NCBI GenBank assembly: GCA_032871835.1 | Contig: CM065300.1 | Span: 114,511,088-114,575,087, forward strand | Direction: 5' to 3' | DNA from: Dipteronia dyeriana | Lineage: Eukaryota > Streptophyta > Magnoliopsida > Sapindales > Sapindaceae | DNA: 64,000 nt | Shown here: one piece after another, positions 1-12,546 of the stretch | How positions within the stretch are numbered: the first letter of the stretch is position 1 | Layout: every line of letters starts with the position of its first letter | The notes under the pieces: model-generated | The model's database searches: none | What the model saw: the letters and a program-made list of their open reading frames with translations, nothing else | Told to the model about the DNA's origin: nothing | Made by a program: the position numbers and the translations under genes

Positions 1-161
1 TTTTTTATCAATAAAGTCCCCTTTCTCAATCTCTGATTATATTCTACATTAATTTCTCTGTATCCAATTAGGTTCTACACGGGTAAGTTTGACATAACCA
101 CCTCAAGACCAGATATTAGCCTGGGAAGCCCCCTTGCTATCCTTGATGCCTCGGCTAGGCA

Positions 162-590
162 CTACCCCCCACCAAGAAGGGTCTGAGTGTATGAACATAG
201 TTTCCATTTAGATCTCGAGACCAGGAAATGGCTAGATAGCCCTCCTAATGCTTTGGTTGGGCTACCACCCCCAAGAAGGGTCTGAGTGTAAGAGCACAGT
301 TGCCATCCAGATCTTAAAACCTGGAAATAGCTAGATAGCCCTCCTGATGCCTTGGTCAAGCTACCACCCACAAGAAGGGTCTAAGTGTAAGCGCACATTT
401 GTCATCTAGATCTTGAAACCTGAAATAGCTAGATAGCCCTCCTGATTACTTGGCCGGGCTACCACCCCCAAGAAGGGTCTGAGTGTAAGAGCATAGTTGT
501 CATCCAGATCTAGAAACCAGGAAATAACTAAATAGCCCTCCTGATGCCTTGGTCAGGCTTTTACTCCCAAAGAAAGATCAAAATACTGAT
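162..590 (+). repeat. ~99-bp tandem repeat array of Tat element A
   Basis: Four units and part of a fifth recur with AGAAGGGTCTGAG at about 175, 274, 373 and 471 and a decayed AGAAAGATC at 571, a spacing of 98-100 bp. Each unit also holds a TAGCTAGATAGCCCTCCTGA block. The same family recurs at 19190-19470, between the integrase and the 3' LTR of element B. Tandem repeats downstream of pol are a known habit of Tat-lineage elements. The open frames across the array are a by-product of its periodicity. Confidence 0.9.
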
Positions 591-599
591 TTGCTCGGC

Positions 600-1080
600 C
601 GAGATTGCCATGATAAGATATTCTCTTGCATAACAAGTAAAGAGCTTAAAGTATGCACGAGGAATCATCAAGGATGAGAGATACATTGAAAGAGGATTCT
701 CCCCTCCAAAATTATAAATTCCTTCCAAATGCTGGAAATGGGAGATAGATGTTTACCCAATAAGTAGGTTTGCATTTAACGGTTTTTGTTTTTCGGATTT
801 AGTTAAGTCACGGTTATTTTTCGAGGTCGCGTCAGGATCGAGGTCAAAAGTTAAGTAAGAAGATATCAACCAAGTCAAGGTTCATAGTCAATTAAAACAA
901 GCATGAAAGAAGTCCTGAGCAAATTTTCATTAACAATATGAGAGCCTATTCCCTTATAAGGCTACAATCACCCAGCAGGTAGACCAACCCCTAGTTTCGG
1001 GCTACATATAAAAAAATATATGACTAAACCTAGCATGAGTAAAGCGGGGTACCCCCTCCATTTTGGGCAATCGAAGCAAG
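600..1080. other. Non-coding spacer of Tat element A
   Basis: I see no gene, repeat or RNA here. It lies between the tandem array and the 3' end of the antisense ORF and is most simply the untranslated 3' region of element A. Confidence 0.5.
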
Positions 1081-3381
1081 TCAAGAATGGGTTGCATCAA
1101 GCTCCATCATCCCCATAGTTTCCTCCTGCCGCTCCTTCTCATTGATGATCCTCGCCCTCCGCTCCTCCATTAGGTTGTTCCTAGCCTTGGCACCACTCAC
1201 CTGCTACCCCCTCCCCTAGATGCTCTTAATTCGCCTGCTACTCAACTGGGTCATATTTCAATACTTTATTTACCACCGCCATAACCTCAGGAGGGATGGC
1301 CGCATCGATAAGGGTAGCCACTGACTCTATCCTACCCTTCTCAACCTTCATCTCTACTCTAGAGTGTTCCTCAGGGCTGTCACTAGCTTTCTTCCTGGCT
1401 ATTGGCTGGCTGCCCTCGGGGTGCACAGGCTGAACCCGGTTTGAGTTCTTCCCGAGATTTGATATTGGAAAAACTGGGGGGGATGAGGAAGATCCATCAC
1501 GGTCGATTGTTTCCCTGCTCCAGCTAAGCCAAAATGACTCGTTCTGTCACCATCAGAGCGATACATTTCTTCAACCTTGGTCATTATCTCCTCTCTATCC
1601 CAACCAATGATAGTGGATAGGTCGAAGAGAAAAGGGAGAGCTTTGGTTACTTGGAACGAGGTAAAAAAATACCCGTCATTGAAGGAGGCATCCACTTCTT
1701 CTTACAGCTTGGCCATCTGAGCATGCAAGGCCTGTTTCTCGGTGTCTAGCATCTTAGCAATGGCCTTCCAGAAATCCCGTCGTTTTGCTTGATGTTCAGA
1801 TCATAAGGTTTCTTGATCGAGAGATCGCTTCAACCTCTCGTTGCCACAATGAAGCTCGGCTAGGTTTGCCTTCATCCCCTTTTGGCTGAAGGTCATCTCT
1901 TGTACTAAACCTTGAGCCCATGCTAACAACTTCGTGGCTCACTTAGATTCAGCCTCAGCTTAGCCCCCCGATCGAGGAGAGAGACCACCTGGTGGCCCAT
2001 GGCCACGTTAAACTTGAAGGCCAACAAAAGAGTTCAAGTTAGAAAGTGACCAAACAAACCGTTGTAAGAAAAGAAAAAAAATGATGATTACCTCGACCTA
2101 GAGGAATAACCTCTTGGTGATCAGGATATCTACAGGTATTGAAGCCATCATATAAATACTGCCACTGGGGTAAGAAGCAAAAAATTTGCCCCAAGACCTA
2201 GTCAAGCTTGGCAGAGCTGGATTGATTTTGTGGCCAAGTAGGGGAAACCCCTCAACACTGACCTCAGGGTCCTTAAAAGATCGAAGGGCTGGGAATGCAA
2301 ATGGAGAGGCAGAAACATCAGACAGGTTTGAAGCGAGGGCGATAGGAGCAGAAGTAGTAGGAGTAGAGGCAACTATAACAAGAGTTGACATTACTACATC
2401 AGCATAGCCCGCGATACGAGGAACACCATCATGGACCTACGCTGGGAGAGAGATGGAGAAAGAACAGATGAAGCCCCAGCTAGAACAAATGACCACCATT
2501 TCTCTGAGGAAGCCAAAGAGGTTTCTAGACCTGATTTGACATATGAGGGAGGGGTACGAGCTTGTTGGGCTTCACAGGAAGCTGGAGCAATGATAAAAAC
2601 TGTTAAACAAAAGAAAAGGAAAGACGTCAGATTTAAGCTAGTCACCAAAGTAAAGTAGGATGGCTCAGTGTTACTTACAAGGAGTAGCATCAGAAATCCA
2701 TAGATACTAATTTACTTAGAATCGAAAGGGTCGGCAGTTAGGACCTTTAGGTTCAAATAGTTCCTATCGAGGATGGCCTTCTGTACAATCTCAGACTCAA
2801 CAGGCAAGAAATCCCGTTCCCATGATGGTTTATCCTTGAAAGCGTTGGGAAATGTAAACTCGTGCCTGCCAATAAATAGAACTGGCCTTGGGGAGCTCCA
2901 GACAAGCTTCCAATTTGAAAAAGGTAAGCCAACTCCTCTATTCTGGGCTCCCTGGTACCCTTGCTCAGCTCACACTGTTACCTCTATAACATGAGAAAGC
3001 CAATCAGATTCCTCTAGAAGCCGGGATTCAGCTGGAGTAGAGCTAGCTATAGGGCGCTGAGAGCCCGTCAAAGAGTAGAATGGAAAGGAAGCCTGACCCC
3101 ATTTTCAAGGGCCACCACGTGGATCAGAAGCACTCCTTTGGGAGGATTGAAGACATCATAATTTGGGTGAGGAATTGAGATGGAGACGTTGTCGGTGATG
3201 CCATACTTACACCTCATACGATCGATCGACTGTGGATCAATGGTGGACTCTGGAATGACCCTGAAGTCAAAAGGAGGAAGTCTCTCTAGATAAGGACTGA
3301 CAATTGTGACTTGGTCCTTCCCAGCAGCGCCGTATCAATTTTCCCCATCAGAATCATCGTCGAACAAGCTCAAAGGGTTAT
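1080..3381 (-). pseudogene. Antisense extra ORF of Tat element A, main part
   Basis: Read on minus from 3381, the frame gives a long acidic then globular protein with the stretches PYLERLPPFDFRVIPEST and PNYDVFNPPKECF. I recognise these as features of plant 'putative gypsy type transposon' proteins (Pfam Transposase_28). A second block near 2940-2700 includes FTFPNAFKDKPSWERDFLP. A splice-donor-like GTAAGT then comes at about 2682, followed by Ser/Thr-rich and charged segments down to 1238. There are several in-frame stops, for example near 3345, so it is dead. It is antisense to the retroelement that carries it. Antisense extra ORFs between pol and the 3' LTR have been reported in Tat-lineage elements. 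The protein's function is not known, and the domain name is from memory of motifs. Confidence 0.6.
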
Positions 3382-5560
3382 TGTAGGGAAAAAACAGTTC
3401 AAAACGCAACAGAAGCGTGAGAAAATTAGAAAATTAGGGTTTGCAAATATAAAAAAAAATCCCTTTTAATAACAAGAACCTTAACCCTAGATTAATTGAT
3501 GTATATAAAAAGTATTGTACCTTTTTTTTCGTGACGATTGAACTAGCGTCGAATAGAATCCACAAGATCTTCCAATCCAAACAACGAACGTGAATCCTCT
3601 AGGAGTGTGGGCTCTTTTTCTTTAAATTGTATACCTGATGATGGAAACAAACAAAATCTTCTTCTTTGTTAGTCACAAAATCCTCCAAGAGAAAAACCAA
3701 GAACATCCGATCACTTTTGAATTATCAATCAATTTGATTGAAAGTCACGTGAACCTTGATTCAATGTTGTACACAAAACCCTTTTGATGCAAAGGATACT
3801 AGTGTACTATCGAAAACAAAAACGTTCCCACTTTTCTCTATGCTTGGTCGAATTCTTCACATAATGAGTTGGACGAAGTTTTTTTTCATAACAATAAAAA
3901 AACAAATTAAAAACAACTTCTCACACCAAAAACTAAGACTTGGTCGAAATTTACAAGTAATATATATATTTGTGGTAAAGAATCATTTCCTTAGTTAGAT
4001 TTACTTGGTGGTTAAGAATCCTTTTCCAAAAAGAATTCTATCCTACACCAAGACTCATAATCCAACTCAATAGTGTATTTGTAACCGTATTAAAGACTTC
4101 CTAATTTAATTAGATAAATAATTTCTTTTATTTATTTACTTATCAAATATAGTCTTGAATAATAATTATACCACCAACAATAATATAATATTAGGAGACC
4201 ATCTACTAATAGAAAAAGATTTTGACTTTTAATTAAATAATTAATTAATCACAAAATTAATTAATTTCCATTTAATTAAATAATAAAATAATATAATATA
4301 ATTAAGTTATTCTAAATAGTCTTGCCGCCCAACACAAATATATATGGGCCAATATATTATTTTCTTATTTTATTAAATCCATTTAACCTTTATAAAAAGT
4401 CCACATATTAACTAGACTCATTCTTACAAAAAGAAACAAGTCCACATACCTCAATACAATTCTAGATGGACCCCTAAATTGGTCAAGTAGAATTTATCAA
4501 GTGATCCATACAAGTTCGTGTGGATTGGGGATCTTAACGGGCTATCTAAATTTAAGCTCCAATAGACACAACCCAATCACAATCAACAAATGATTCACTT
4601 ATGTACGATCTATTTAATTTTAGTTCATTCCACTAAAGAACTAAAATTGAACTCTTAAATAAAGATAGAATAAGTTGATGTTACTCATCTGTACCCTAGA
4701 CAACCTTATGGAGAAAGTGTATCCTCATGAAGAATATCAGCAATCGCCAAGAGCTCATAGACCGTCTATAGCTCTCCAAGTTACCATATTTACTCATATG
4801 ACCACATTTTGAACTTGGATATTTTGACTTGTCTAGAAGCCATGTTTCAATAGACACTATTGAAAACTTAACGTTAAGATTTAATATCCAATACCTCAAA
4901 ATATCCATGTGATGATATTCTACTCTCATTTAATAAATGGAGCCACGATGTCCACATCTATAAATGAAGTCCTCTATCGATTAACAAATGAATACCACCA
5001 AACTATCGAGGATGGACTATGCTATATAATCGTACTAATTGATAGCTCAAATGGTAACACTTGCAACCATAAGTCCATCATTTATCTCAGGATTGAGATA
5101 GACTCTCCGATTGTCTTCAAATGAAAAATTTTTGTCTATTGACGGTTCAAGATAAAGTATTTCATTGTGATCTTAATAATTGCACCCAATGCAATAGATT
5201 CTTTTGCTTAAAGACACCACACTTTGATGATTTTAGACTCATCATAGCACATTTGATCCCACTGAAATTCTAGCAAATGAATCTATAACTTTGACAAGAT
5301 AAAGGCGCCCAACCTTTTATCTTAAGTTGTGAATATTATTCAAGACTAACTAAAGAATTGTGTCTACCTCATACATATCTAGATGTATGAACAATTCTTC
5401 TTTTTTTATAGTCTCTTGACCTTACGATTATTTACTTTTGACAATTATAATAATTAAACTATAAATGATATAAGATTTGTTAAACTAGAAATCACTTTAT
5501 TATTTTGAAAAGATTGCCAAATACAATATTATACTCTTGATATTGAGCATAATCCTAGCA
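3382..5560 (-). repeat. 3' LTR of copia element I
   Basis: 2179-bp LTR with TG...CA ends on the plus strand, homologous over its length to 8597-10803. Immediately to its right, ATCTCCCACTTGC reads on minus as a purine-rich tract (GTGGGAGAT), fitting a polypurine tract for a minus-strand element. It is very long for a copia LTR and contains no credible gene; short frames such as 4696-4929 recur in the other LTR only because it is a repeat. Confidence 0.9.
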
Positions 5561-5589
5561 ATCTCCCACTTGCTCTATAGCAAATGTGT

Positions 5590-6575
5590 CATATCTCTCA
5601 TCCCCATGTTCTCTAGATGCCCATCAAAACTCTTTTATGGAGGAGCCTTTGCAAGGGGATTCGCTAGATTTTCTGCTGACACGATCTTGGCAATCGTCGC
5701 GTCACCCCTATGCATAATTTCCATTAGAAGGTGATACTTTCAATATGTTTCCCTCTCTTATGACTTCTTGGTTATCTCAAATTAGCCACTGCTCCACTAT
5801 TGTCACAATAGATAGTGATCTACTTATTCGCATCAGGAACCGCTTCCAAGTCAATCAAGAATTGGCGGAGCCAGACAGCCTCTTTAGCAGCCTCGCATGA
5901 GGCTACATACTCGGCTTCCATGGTTGAATAAGCAATACAAGATTGCTTGATACTCCTCCATATGATTGCCCCTCCTCCAATAGTAAACACAGATCCTGAT
6001 GTTGATCTCTTGGAGTCAGAATCTGACTAAAAATCAGAATCAGTATACCCAACGGGAATTAAATCCCCACCAGAGTATACAAGCATATAATCTCTCGTTC
6101 TCCTAAGATACTTGAAAATATGTTTGAGTGACGTCCAGTGATCAGGACCAGGCTTCGATTGAAACCTGCTAACTATGCCCACAACAAAACAAATGTATGG
6201 TCTAATACAGAGCATTGCATACATGTAACTTCCAACTGTCGATGCATATGGAACCCTGCTCATGAATTGCTCTTCATGGTCATTCTTAGGAACTTGTTCC
6301 TTAGAAAGTTTGATTCCATGTCTGAAAGGTAACATACATTTCTTGGAATCTTGCATGGAAAACCTAGACAAGATTTCATTTATGTATGAAGCTTGGGATA
6401 TTGCAATCATTCTATTCTTTCTGTCCCTTATGACTTGGATACCAAGAATATAACTTTCTTCTCCTAAGTCTTTCATATCAAACTGTTTTGCTAACCATTC
6501 TTTTATTGATGTCAATACACCTACATCATTTCTGATGAGTAGTTTATCATCAACGTAAAGAACTAGGAAAACCAA
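5590..6575 (-). pseudogene. Copia I reverse transcriptase C-half and RNase H
   Basis: On minus from 6575 the frame opens with VLYVDD, the copia form of the RT catalytic box. It continues with a KQFDMKDLGE block, SRFSMQDSKK, and a CIRPYICFVVGIVSRF block. At about 6030 two stops interrupt it, after which the RNase H region carries on with SKRSTSGSVF, an ADSTMEAEY-like box and an ITIYCDNSG box down to about 5780. The first half of RT is missing. It is a remnant polymerase with no activity expected. Confidence 0.88.
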
Positions 6576-6586
6576 CTTGTCGCCTT

Positions 6587-7130
6587 TTAAGAGGGATCAA
6601 GTTGCTTTTTCTTCTGTTGTCTCTTGACCTTCTTACGAGTCTTTAACAGTAGCAATTTACCAATCATATGAATCTCTTTACCCTTGCCTTTCACAAGGAT
6701 TATCTTGGTGCTTTGAATATCTTGCATCAGGCTTTGCAAGGTGCATTCCTTACTATTCAAGGTGTAGTCCAACTTGAATTGATCAAAGGAATCTGATAGT
6801 GAGTTGACAATCTTGTCAATTTTGGTCTCACCATCTATCTCAGCACCATTCAGTTCAGCAATGTTGAGATGTGCTATGACTTTCATAGCCTGTCCAAGTT
6901 TCATCCTAAGATTCATGAAAGCAGTCACTGCATCTCTCTTAGTCATCCTAGACCTCATAGCTAATATCTCCTATAGAGACATCATTACATTTGCAGCAGT
7001 CTCCATTCCTTCTTACTGTTGTTGCAACACGTAATAGAAGATGGCCGTAATGTAACATACATTTAGCCATCTCATCTGAAGACTTCCACTACTGATACTC
7101 ATCCCTTTGCTCCTGAGTAGATTCATTAGT
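6587..7130 (-). pseudogene. Copia I gag remnant
   Basis: The minus frame (6958 down to 6587, with decayed sequence to about 7130) shows AFMNLRMKLGQAMK, INGAEIDGET-like and KIVNSLSDSFDQFKLDY blocks, typical of the copia gag (UBN2) coat protein. It ends in a Lys-rich stretch right beside the RT remnant. That junction is the breakpoint of a deletion that removed the rest of gag, protease and integrase. Sequence from 7130 to 8580 is gag N-terminus and leader too decayed to read. Confidence 0.75.
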
Positions 7131-8049
7131 TTGGTGGTTAAGGATTAGACATAACGAATTTATGTTTTTCAGTTTGCAATAACAACCCAATTTTCCTTTT
7201 CCATGTGACATAATTATCATCAGTTAAAGTATTATCTTTTAGGATATTGATTAGAGATGGGATTATGATTTCTTTATATTAACAAAAAATATATAAGTAA
7301 ATAATCATGATAAAGCACTTTTGAATATTTATCTTGATGTAAATAAAATAATTCAATCGTAAAAATTCAACGGTGATCCAACACCCATAAATGTCACGCA
7401 TCCTTTGGGAGTATGCACCATTTACTAGTTGGACTAGGTACCACCTAATTGTTAACAAAACAACCAACGTTTTCTTTTTTAGCCTTGCAAATTTATTAAC
7501 AAGAACTCTTGGGAGGAAATTAATAAAAGTACATTGAGTGTGTTACCAAGTTATCGACCTTTAATATAATCCCTCACGAATATCCCTCCTTTGGGAGTAG
7601 ATATCGTTTGGGCTAATTGTCCAGTCTATCCTTATAAGGAAGTATCTTGCTAAATTCCATTCATGAATACTTCTTGGGAGGTTATTTACAAAACATAAAG
7701 TTCAACTAAACTTCGAGGCCGTAGGTGTTCCAAAACACCTTCTCCCACTCAATTGTTTAAGGCGTGTGATCGAATTCCAAAGAATGATTTACCAAGTTAT
7801 CTGAATGCCAATTTAGATACCTAAATCATTCTATGCATATTCATACCAAAAGAGATATATGAGTCGCACTCCTAGTCTATATGACATGTTATCAAACAAT
7901 GACAAACATTGCAATATTTATAAAAATATAAACAGTTACAATTTTGGTCCATCCTAGAAAAACAAGTAAATTACATATATCTTGGAATACAAGAACTCCT
8001 ATCTTGGCGAACAAGTCTTCATGCGACCTTCGTAATTCAGACTCCCTCG

Positions 8050-8180
8050 GCTACCTCCCATGGGCGTGCGCACCCTTCGCCCTTACCCATGGGTGTGCGC
8101 ATGCCACAAACCCATAAAGGGCTACCATGTGCAGCCCATGGCTACCAAAGGGTTGCCGTGTGCAGCCCATGGCACAACAA
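8050..8180. repeat. GC-rich minisatellite in copia I leader
   Basis: Variants of CCATGGGCGTGCGCA and GTGCAGCCCATGG repeat here about four times, in sharp base contrast to the AT-rich surroundings. The open frames at 8060-8281 are products of this repeat. Confidence 0.7.
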
Positions 8181-8581
8181 ACGTGGTTGCGCGCTCTTCG
8201 CCCGCATGTTCCAAATGCTTCCAATTCTTCAAACCTTCGAGTCTTCGATACTTGAATATATTACAGAAGAATTATAAATAAAAAAATACTGCAGTTTTTT
8301 TTTTATTATTACAACAATAAAAAAAATTAGCAACTACCAAGAAAGAAATTATGGCGATGATAGACCACCCTTCTTGTTACAATCCCAAAACAAAATACAT
8401 TGAAATTGTAGGACCAAAATTGAGCAATAACAAACCACATATAAAACATATATATATCCATACATTCCAATGTAAATATATATGTGAATACCTAGAGTGT
8501 CATCTCTTTGTAAAACATGCATATATACAAAAAAAAAAAAGATTCATGAACACATACATCAATTAATCAAGGGTACAAACA

Positions 8582-8596
8582 GGCTCTGATATCAAT
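8582..8596 (-). promoter_or_regulatory. Primer-binding site of copia I
   Basis: On minus, directly after the LTR end, the sequence reads TTGATATCAGAGCCT. This matches the TGGTATCAGAGC priming sequence for initiator methionine tRNA used by many plant copia elements, with one change. It fixes the element's orientation as minus. Confidence 0.85.
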
Positions 8597-10803
8597 TGTA
8601 GGGAAAAAACAGTTCAAAACGCAATGGAAGTGTGAGAAAATTAGAAAATTAAGGTTTACGTATATAACAAAAAATCCCATTTAATAACAAGAACCTTAAC
8701 CCTAGATTAATTGATGTATGTAAAAAGTATCGTACTTTTTTTTCGTCACGATTGAACTAACGTCGAATTGAATCCGCAAGATATTCATATCCAATCACGA
8801 ACGTGAATCACCTAGGTGTGTGGGCTCCCTTTCTTTAAATTGTATACCCGAGGATAGAAACAAACAAAATCTTCTTCTTTGTTAGTCACAATAATCCTTC
8901 AAGAGAAAAACCAAGAACGTCTGGTCACTTTTGAATTATCAATCAATTTGATTGAATCTCACATGAACCTTGATTCGATGTTGTACACAAAACCCTTTTG
9001 ATGCAAAGGATACTAGTGTACTATCGGAAAAAAAACGTTCCCGCTTTTCTTTATGCTTGGCCGAATTCTTCACACAATGAGTTGGACGAAGTTTTTTTTA
9101 TAACAATAAAAAAAAAAAAAAAACAACTTCTCACATCAAAAACTAAGGCTTGGTTGAAATTTACAAGTAGTATATATAGGAGACCAAATCCTCTCCAAAG
9201 AAGGATTTACTTGGTGGTTAAGAATCCTTTCCTTCAGTAGATTTACTTGAAGGTTAAAAATCCTTTTACAAAATGAATTCTATCCTACACCAAGACTCAA
9301 AATCCAACTCAATAGTGTATTTGTAACCATATTAAAGACTTCCTAATTTAATTAGATAAATAATTCCTTTTATTTATCTACTTATAAAATATAGTCTTTA
9401 ATATTAATTATACAACCGACAATTATATAACATTAGGAGACCATCTACTAATAGAAAAAGATTTTGACTTTTAATTAAATAATTAATTAATCACCAAATT
9501 AATTAATTTCCATTTAATTAAATAATAAAATAATATAATATAATTAAGCTATTCTAAAAAGTCTTGCTGCCCAACACATATATATATGGGCCAATATATT
9601 ATTTTTTTATTTTATTAAATCCATTTGACCTTTATAAAAAGTCCACATATGAACTAGACTCATTCTTACAAAAAGAAACAAGTCCACATACCTCAATACA
9701 ATTCTAGATGGACCCCTAAATTGGTCCTGTAGAATTTATCAACTGATCCATACAAGTTCGTGTGGATTGGGGATCTTGGCGGGCTATCTAAATTTAAGCT
9801 CCAATAGACACAACCCAATAACAATCAACAAATGATTCTCTTAGGTCCGATCTATTTAATTTTAGTTCATTCTACTAAAGAACTAAAATTGAACTCTTAA
9901 ATAAAGATAGAATAAGTTGATGTTACTCATTCCTACCCTAGACAGCCTTATTGGAGGAAGTGTATCCTCGTGAAGAATACCAGTATTCGCCAAGAGCTCA
10001 TAGACCGTCTATAGCTCTCAAAGCTACCATATTTACTCATATGACCACATTTTGAACTTGGATATGTTGACTTGTCCAGAAGCCATGTTTCAATAGACAC
10101 TATTGAAAACATAACGTTAAGATTTAATATCCAATACCTCAAAATATCCATATGATGATATTCTACTCTCATTTAATAAATGGAGCCACGGTTCCCACAT
10201 CTATAAATGAAGTCCTCTATCGATTAACAAATGAATACCACCAAACTATCGAGGATAGACTATGCTATATAATCGTACTCATTGATAGCTCAAAAAATAA
10301 CACTTGCACTCAGAAGTCCATCATTTATCTCAGGATTGAGATTGACTATCTGATAGTCTTCAAATAAAAAACTTTTATCTATTGATGGTTCTAGATAAAG
10401 TATTTCATTGTGATCATATTCAATGCACCCAGTGCACTATATTCTTTTGTCCAAAGACACCACACTTTGATGATTTTAGACTCATCATAACACATTTGAT
10501 CTCACTCAAATGCTAGCAAAAGAATCTACAACTTTGACAAGATAAAGGTGCCCAACCTTTTATCTTAAGTTGTGAATATTATTCAAGACTAACTAAAGAA
10601 TTGTGTATACCTCATACATATCTAGATGTATGAACAATTCTTCTTTTCTCATAGTCTTTTGACCTTATGATTATTTACTTTTGACAATTATAATAATTAA
10701 ACTATAAATGCTATAAGACTTGTTAAACTAGAAATCACTTTATTAATATGAAAAGATTGTCAAATACAATATTATACTCTTGCAATCATGCATAATCCTA
10801 ACA
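8597..10803 (-). repeat. 5' LTR of copia element I
   Basis: 2207-bp LTR, partner of 3382-5560, ending CCTAACA followed by the target duplication GTTAT. It differs from its partner by many substitutions and small indels, so the insertion is old. Confidence 0.9.
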
Positions 10804-10986
10804 GTTATCCGGTCGGTTATAAAATCCAGTCCCGATAGCTATGTTCCTGTTCGACCGACGGCACTGCATGTTCGAAGGTGAGTCATCATCATCGAGGTCA
10901 CATCAATCCTATTTTCCATGGATAAGACTTGAAACTTCCTTACCATCGACAATAGAGTCGACAGAGTCATGGCTGGCTTTCGACAT
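10804..10986 (-). pseudogene. Antisense extra ORF of Tat element A, N-terminal part
   Basis: The minus-strand frame opens with ATG at 10986 and runs to the copia insertion site. Across the insertion, once one copy of the GTTAT duplication is discounted, it continues in the frame that begins at 3381. The N-terminus is rich in Ser and Asp, with a run of Asp codons at about 10870-10885. Two in-frame stops lie near 10912-10921. A TATA box sits about 130 bp upstream on the same strand. The continuity of reading frame on both sides of the insertion is the main evidence that this was one gene. Confidence 0.6.
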
Positions 10987-11115
10987 GGTAGAGTAAGGTT
11001 TGTGAGTTCGACAAAAAAAAGGACATGAAGTATTGATCGAGTGGAAATTTTTCTTCGTCGATAATCTGAAATTTGAAAAAAAAGAAAATGCAAGGAAGAC
11101 AGTGAAACAGCCGGG

Positions 11116-11123
11116 TATAAATA
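11116..11123 (-). promoter_or_regulatory. TATA box of the antisense ORF
   Basis: The minus strand reads TATTTATA in the context CCTATTTATACCC. It is ~130 bp before the antisense ATG at 10986, with a pyrimidine-rich leader between. The position fits a dedicated promoter for the antisense gene, just inside the 3' LTR of element A. Confidence 0.5.
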
Positions 11124-11360
11124 GGAATGGATGAAGCAATGACGTCGGTTACATGCAAGCAAGATCTTCGGCGGGATTACCTCGAATCTTAGGATTGGTC
11201 GTAACGTAGTCAAATTATTTTGGGGAATGCACCGGCCTATGCGCGCCATGTCACTTATGCAATTAATGAGAATATTTCATACAAGATTCTTGGTAACGTT
11301 GAAGATGGGAAAATTTCCCAATTAAATTACAAAATTTGACCCCAACCCTAACGTAATCAC

Positions 11361-12546
11361 TGGTGTTCAAGTCAGAGTGGACTTCTATCCATAGCCAAAT
11401 TTTGCTAGGGACCAAAAGAGAAATTTTCCACTCTCCTAACCTGGGTCCAAGCCCAAGAATACCCTCCATGGAACCATAGGCTCTAGAGTTAAGTTGTGGA
11501 GCCATCCCGCTGAAGCGATAAAAGATCGTCGAGCTCCATAAGCACCCAAGGTAGAGCCCGACACGATAGGATCAAGTTTCATAAACGCCCAGGAAAAGCC
11601 CGACGCATGACAACCTAAGTTCCCCGAGGTCAAAACCACCTCGTAACTTCCCCAAGAACCCGCCATCCTTTCTATGCATAAAATGGGGTTTATAAAGATC
11701 TCAGGTTAATGTTGTAGCATCACTCTACTTCACTAATGGAATATTTGAATCCATCTAGATCGAAATAAGGGAGCTCAACGAAGCCCCGTTACCACTAAAG
11801 AGCACCCGTGAGGGCCTTCTCAAGCTCTAAGGGATCTTAAAGGGTCAGACCAAGCTCCTACTATCTACAAGAAGAACACATACATACCTTTCCCATTCGT
11901 TGAGGGAACAAACACCATGCATGACGAACTCCATGGGGCCTCGCGTCTTGAAGACATACAGGATCATATCAACACTCCAGCGAACATTAAACCACCGCGT
12001 GCGTGCAAGGCGGGTGACTGAGTCTAAAGAGGAAACAAACTTATCCTTTTTCTAAATATTCTCGATTCTATAATTAAGCAAAAGTCAATAACATTTAAAT
12101 GAAGGATCCCGTCCGATAAGGAGGGGATTTGATTAAGAGAATAATAGCAGGATAACGATGAGATTTGACCTAATAGGTCTGTGTATAATAGCCAAGCATA
12201 AAGGAAAGAAAAGAAAAGAGATAGAGTTCGAGTCGATTCTTGGTCTAAATCCTGTAATCAGAACACTGCCACTATTGTATACTACTTTTTGACATACACG
12301 AGGTTGCCACCCTACTATACCCCAGCGAGACTGAGAGTATTTGAGAGACTGTATTTGAGAGATTTTTTGTACATCATACGTAATCTATAACAAAAATTTA
12401 TATTCCCATTGTATTCACATTCAATTAACCACCTTTGTTCAAGCAGGTTAGGTACCTAAGGTATCGACCCCGGCCACCACCTCCGTGGTAGTGGCCTCAA
12501 GGGTGTTAACTGAAATTTATCACCTCGCGTAAATTTTTCATTAACA
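11361..12546 (+). repeat. LTR of Tat element A
   Basis: It begins TGGTGTTCAAG and ends TTAACA. It aligns through its length to the LTR at 19492-20675, sharing for example ATAGCCAAATTT, ACTAAAGAGCAC and AGGGTGTTAA. The right end abuts a copia LTR fragment. The start is set by alignment with the other LTR and could be off by tens of bases. Short minus-strand frames inside it are not genes. Confidence 0.8.

Larger units (their letters stand above)
3382..10803 (-). mobile_element. Ty1/copia element I, internally deleted, with two LTRs
   Basis: Both LTRs start TGTAGGG and end in CA (CCTAGCA or CCTAACA): 3382-5560 (2179 bp) and 8597-10803 (2207 bp). They are flanked by a perfect 5-bp target duplication, GTTAT, at 3377-3381 and 10804-10808. 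The tRNA-iMet-type primer site adjoins the right LTR, so the element reads on minus. Only ~3.0 kb lies between the LTRs: gag is joined almost directly to the second half of RT at about 6587, so protease, integrase and the first half of RT are gone. LTR divergence and stops show an old, non-autonomous copy. Related copies occur at 28867-32639, 32640-35600, 12547-12803 and 37817-38563. Confidence 0.93.
1..12546 (+). mobile_element. Ty3/gypsy Tat-type element A, 3' half, split by a copia insertion
   Basis: The visible part runs from a ~99-bp tandem array (162-590), through an antisense extra ORF, to an LTR at 11361-12546. The tandem repeats and LTR match those of element B downstream, whose dual RNase H domains mark the Tat lineage. 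Its gag-pol would lie left of the window. A complete copia element (3382-10803) interrupts it with a 5-bp target duplication, so the two halves were once adjacent. Same-orientation neighbours B and C make a head-to-tail series. The left boundary is not visible. Confidence 0.75.

Noticed and set aside
162..371. 69-residue repetitive frame
   Set aside because: Open only because the ~99-bp tandem unit has a length divisible by three.
11436..11666. Two minus-strand frames of 76-80 residues (11263-11666)
   Set aside because: They lie in the Tat LTR; the homologous LTR at 19492 does not keep them.
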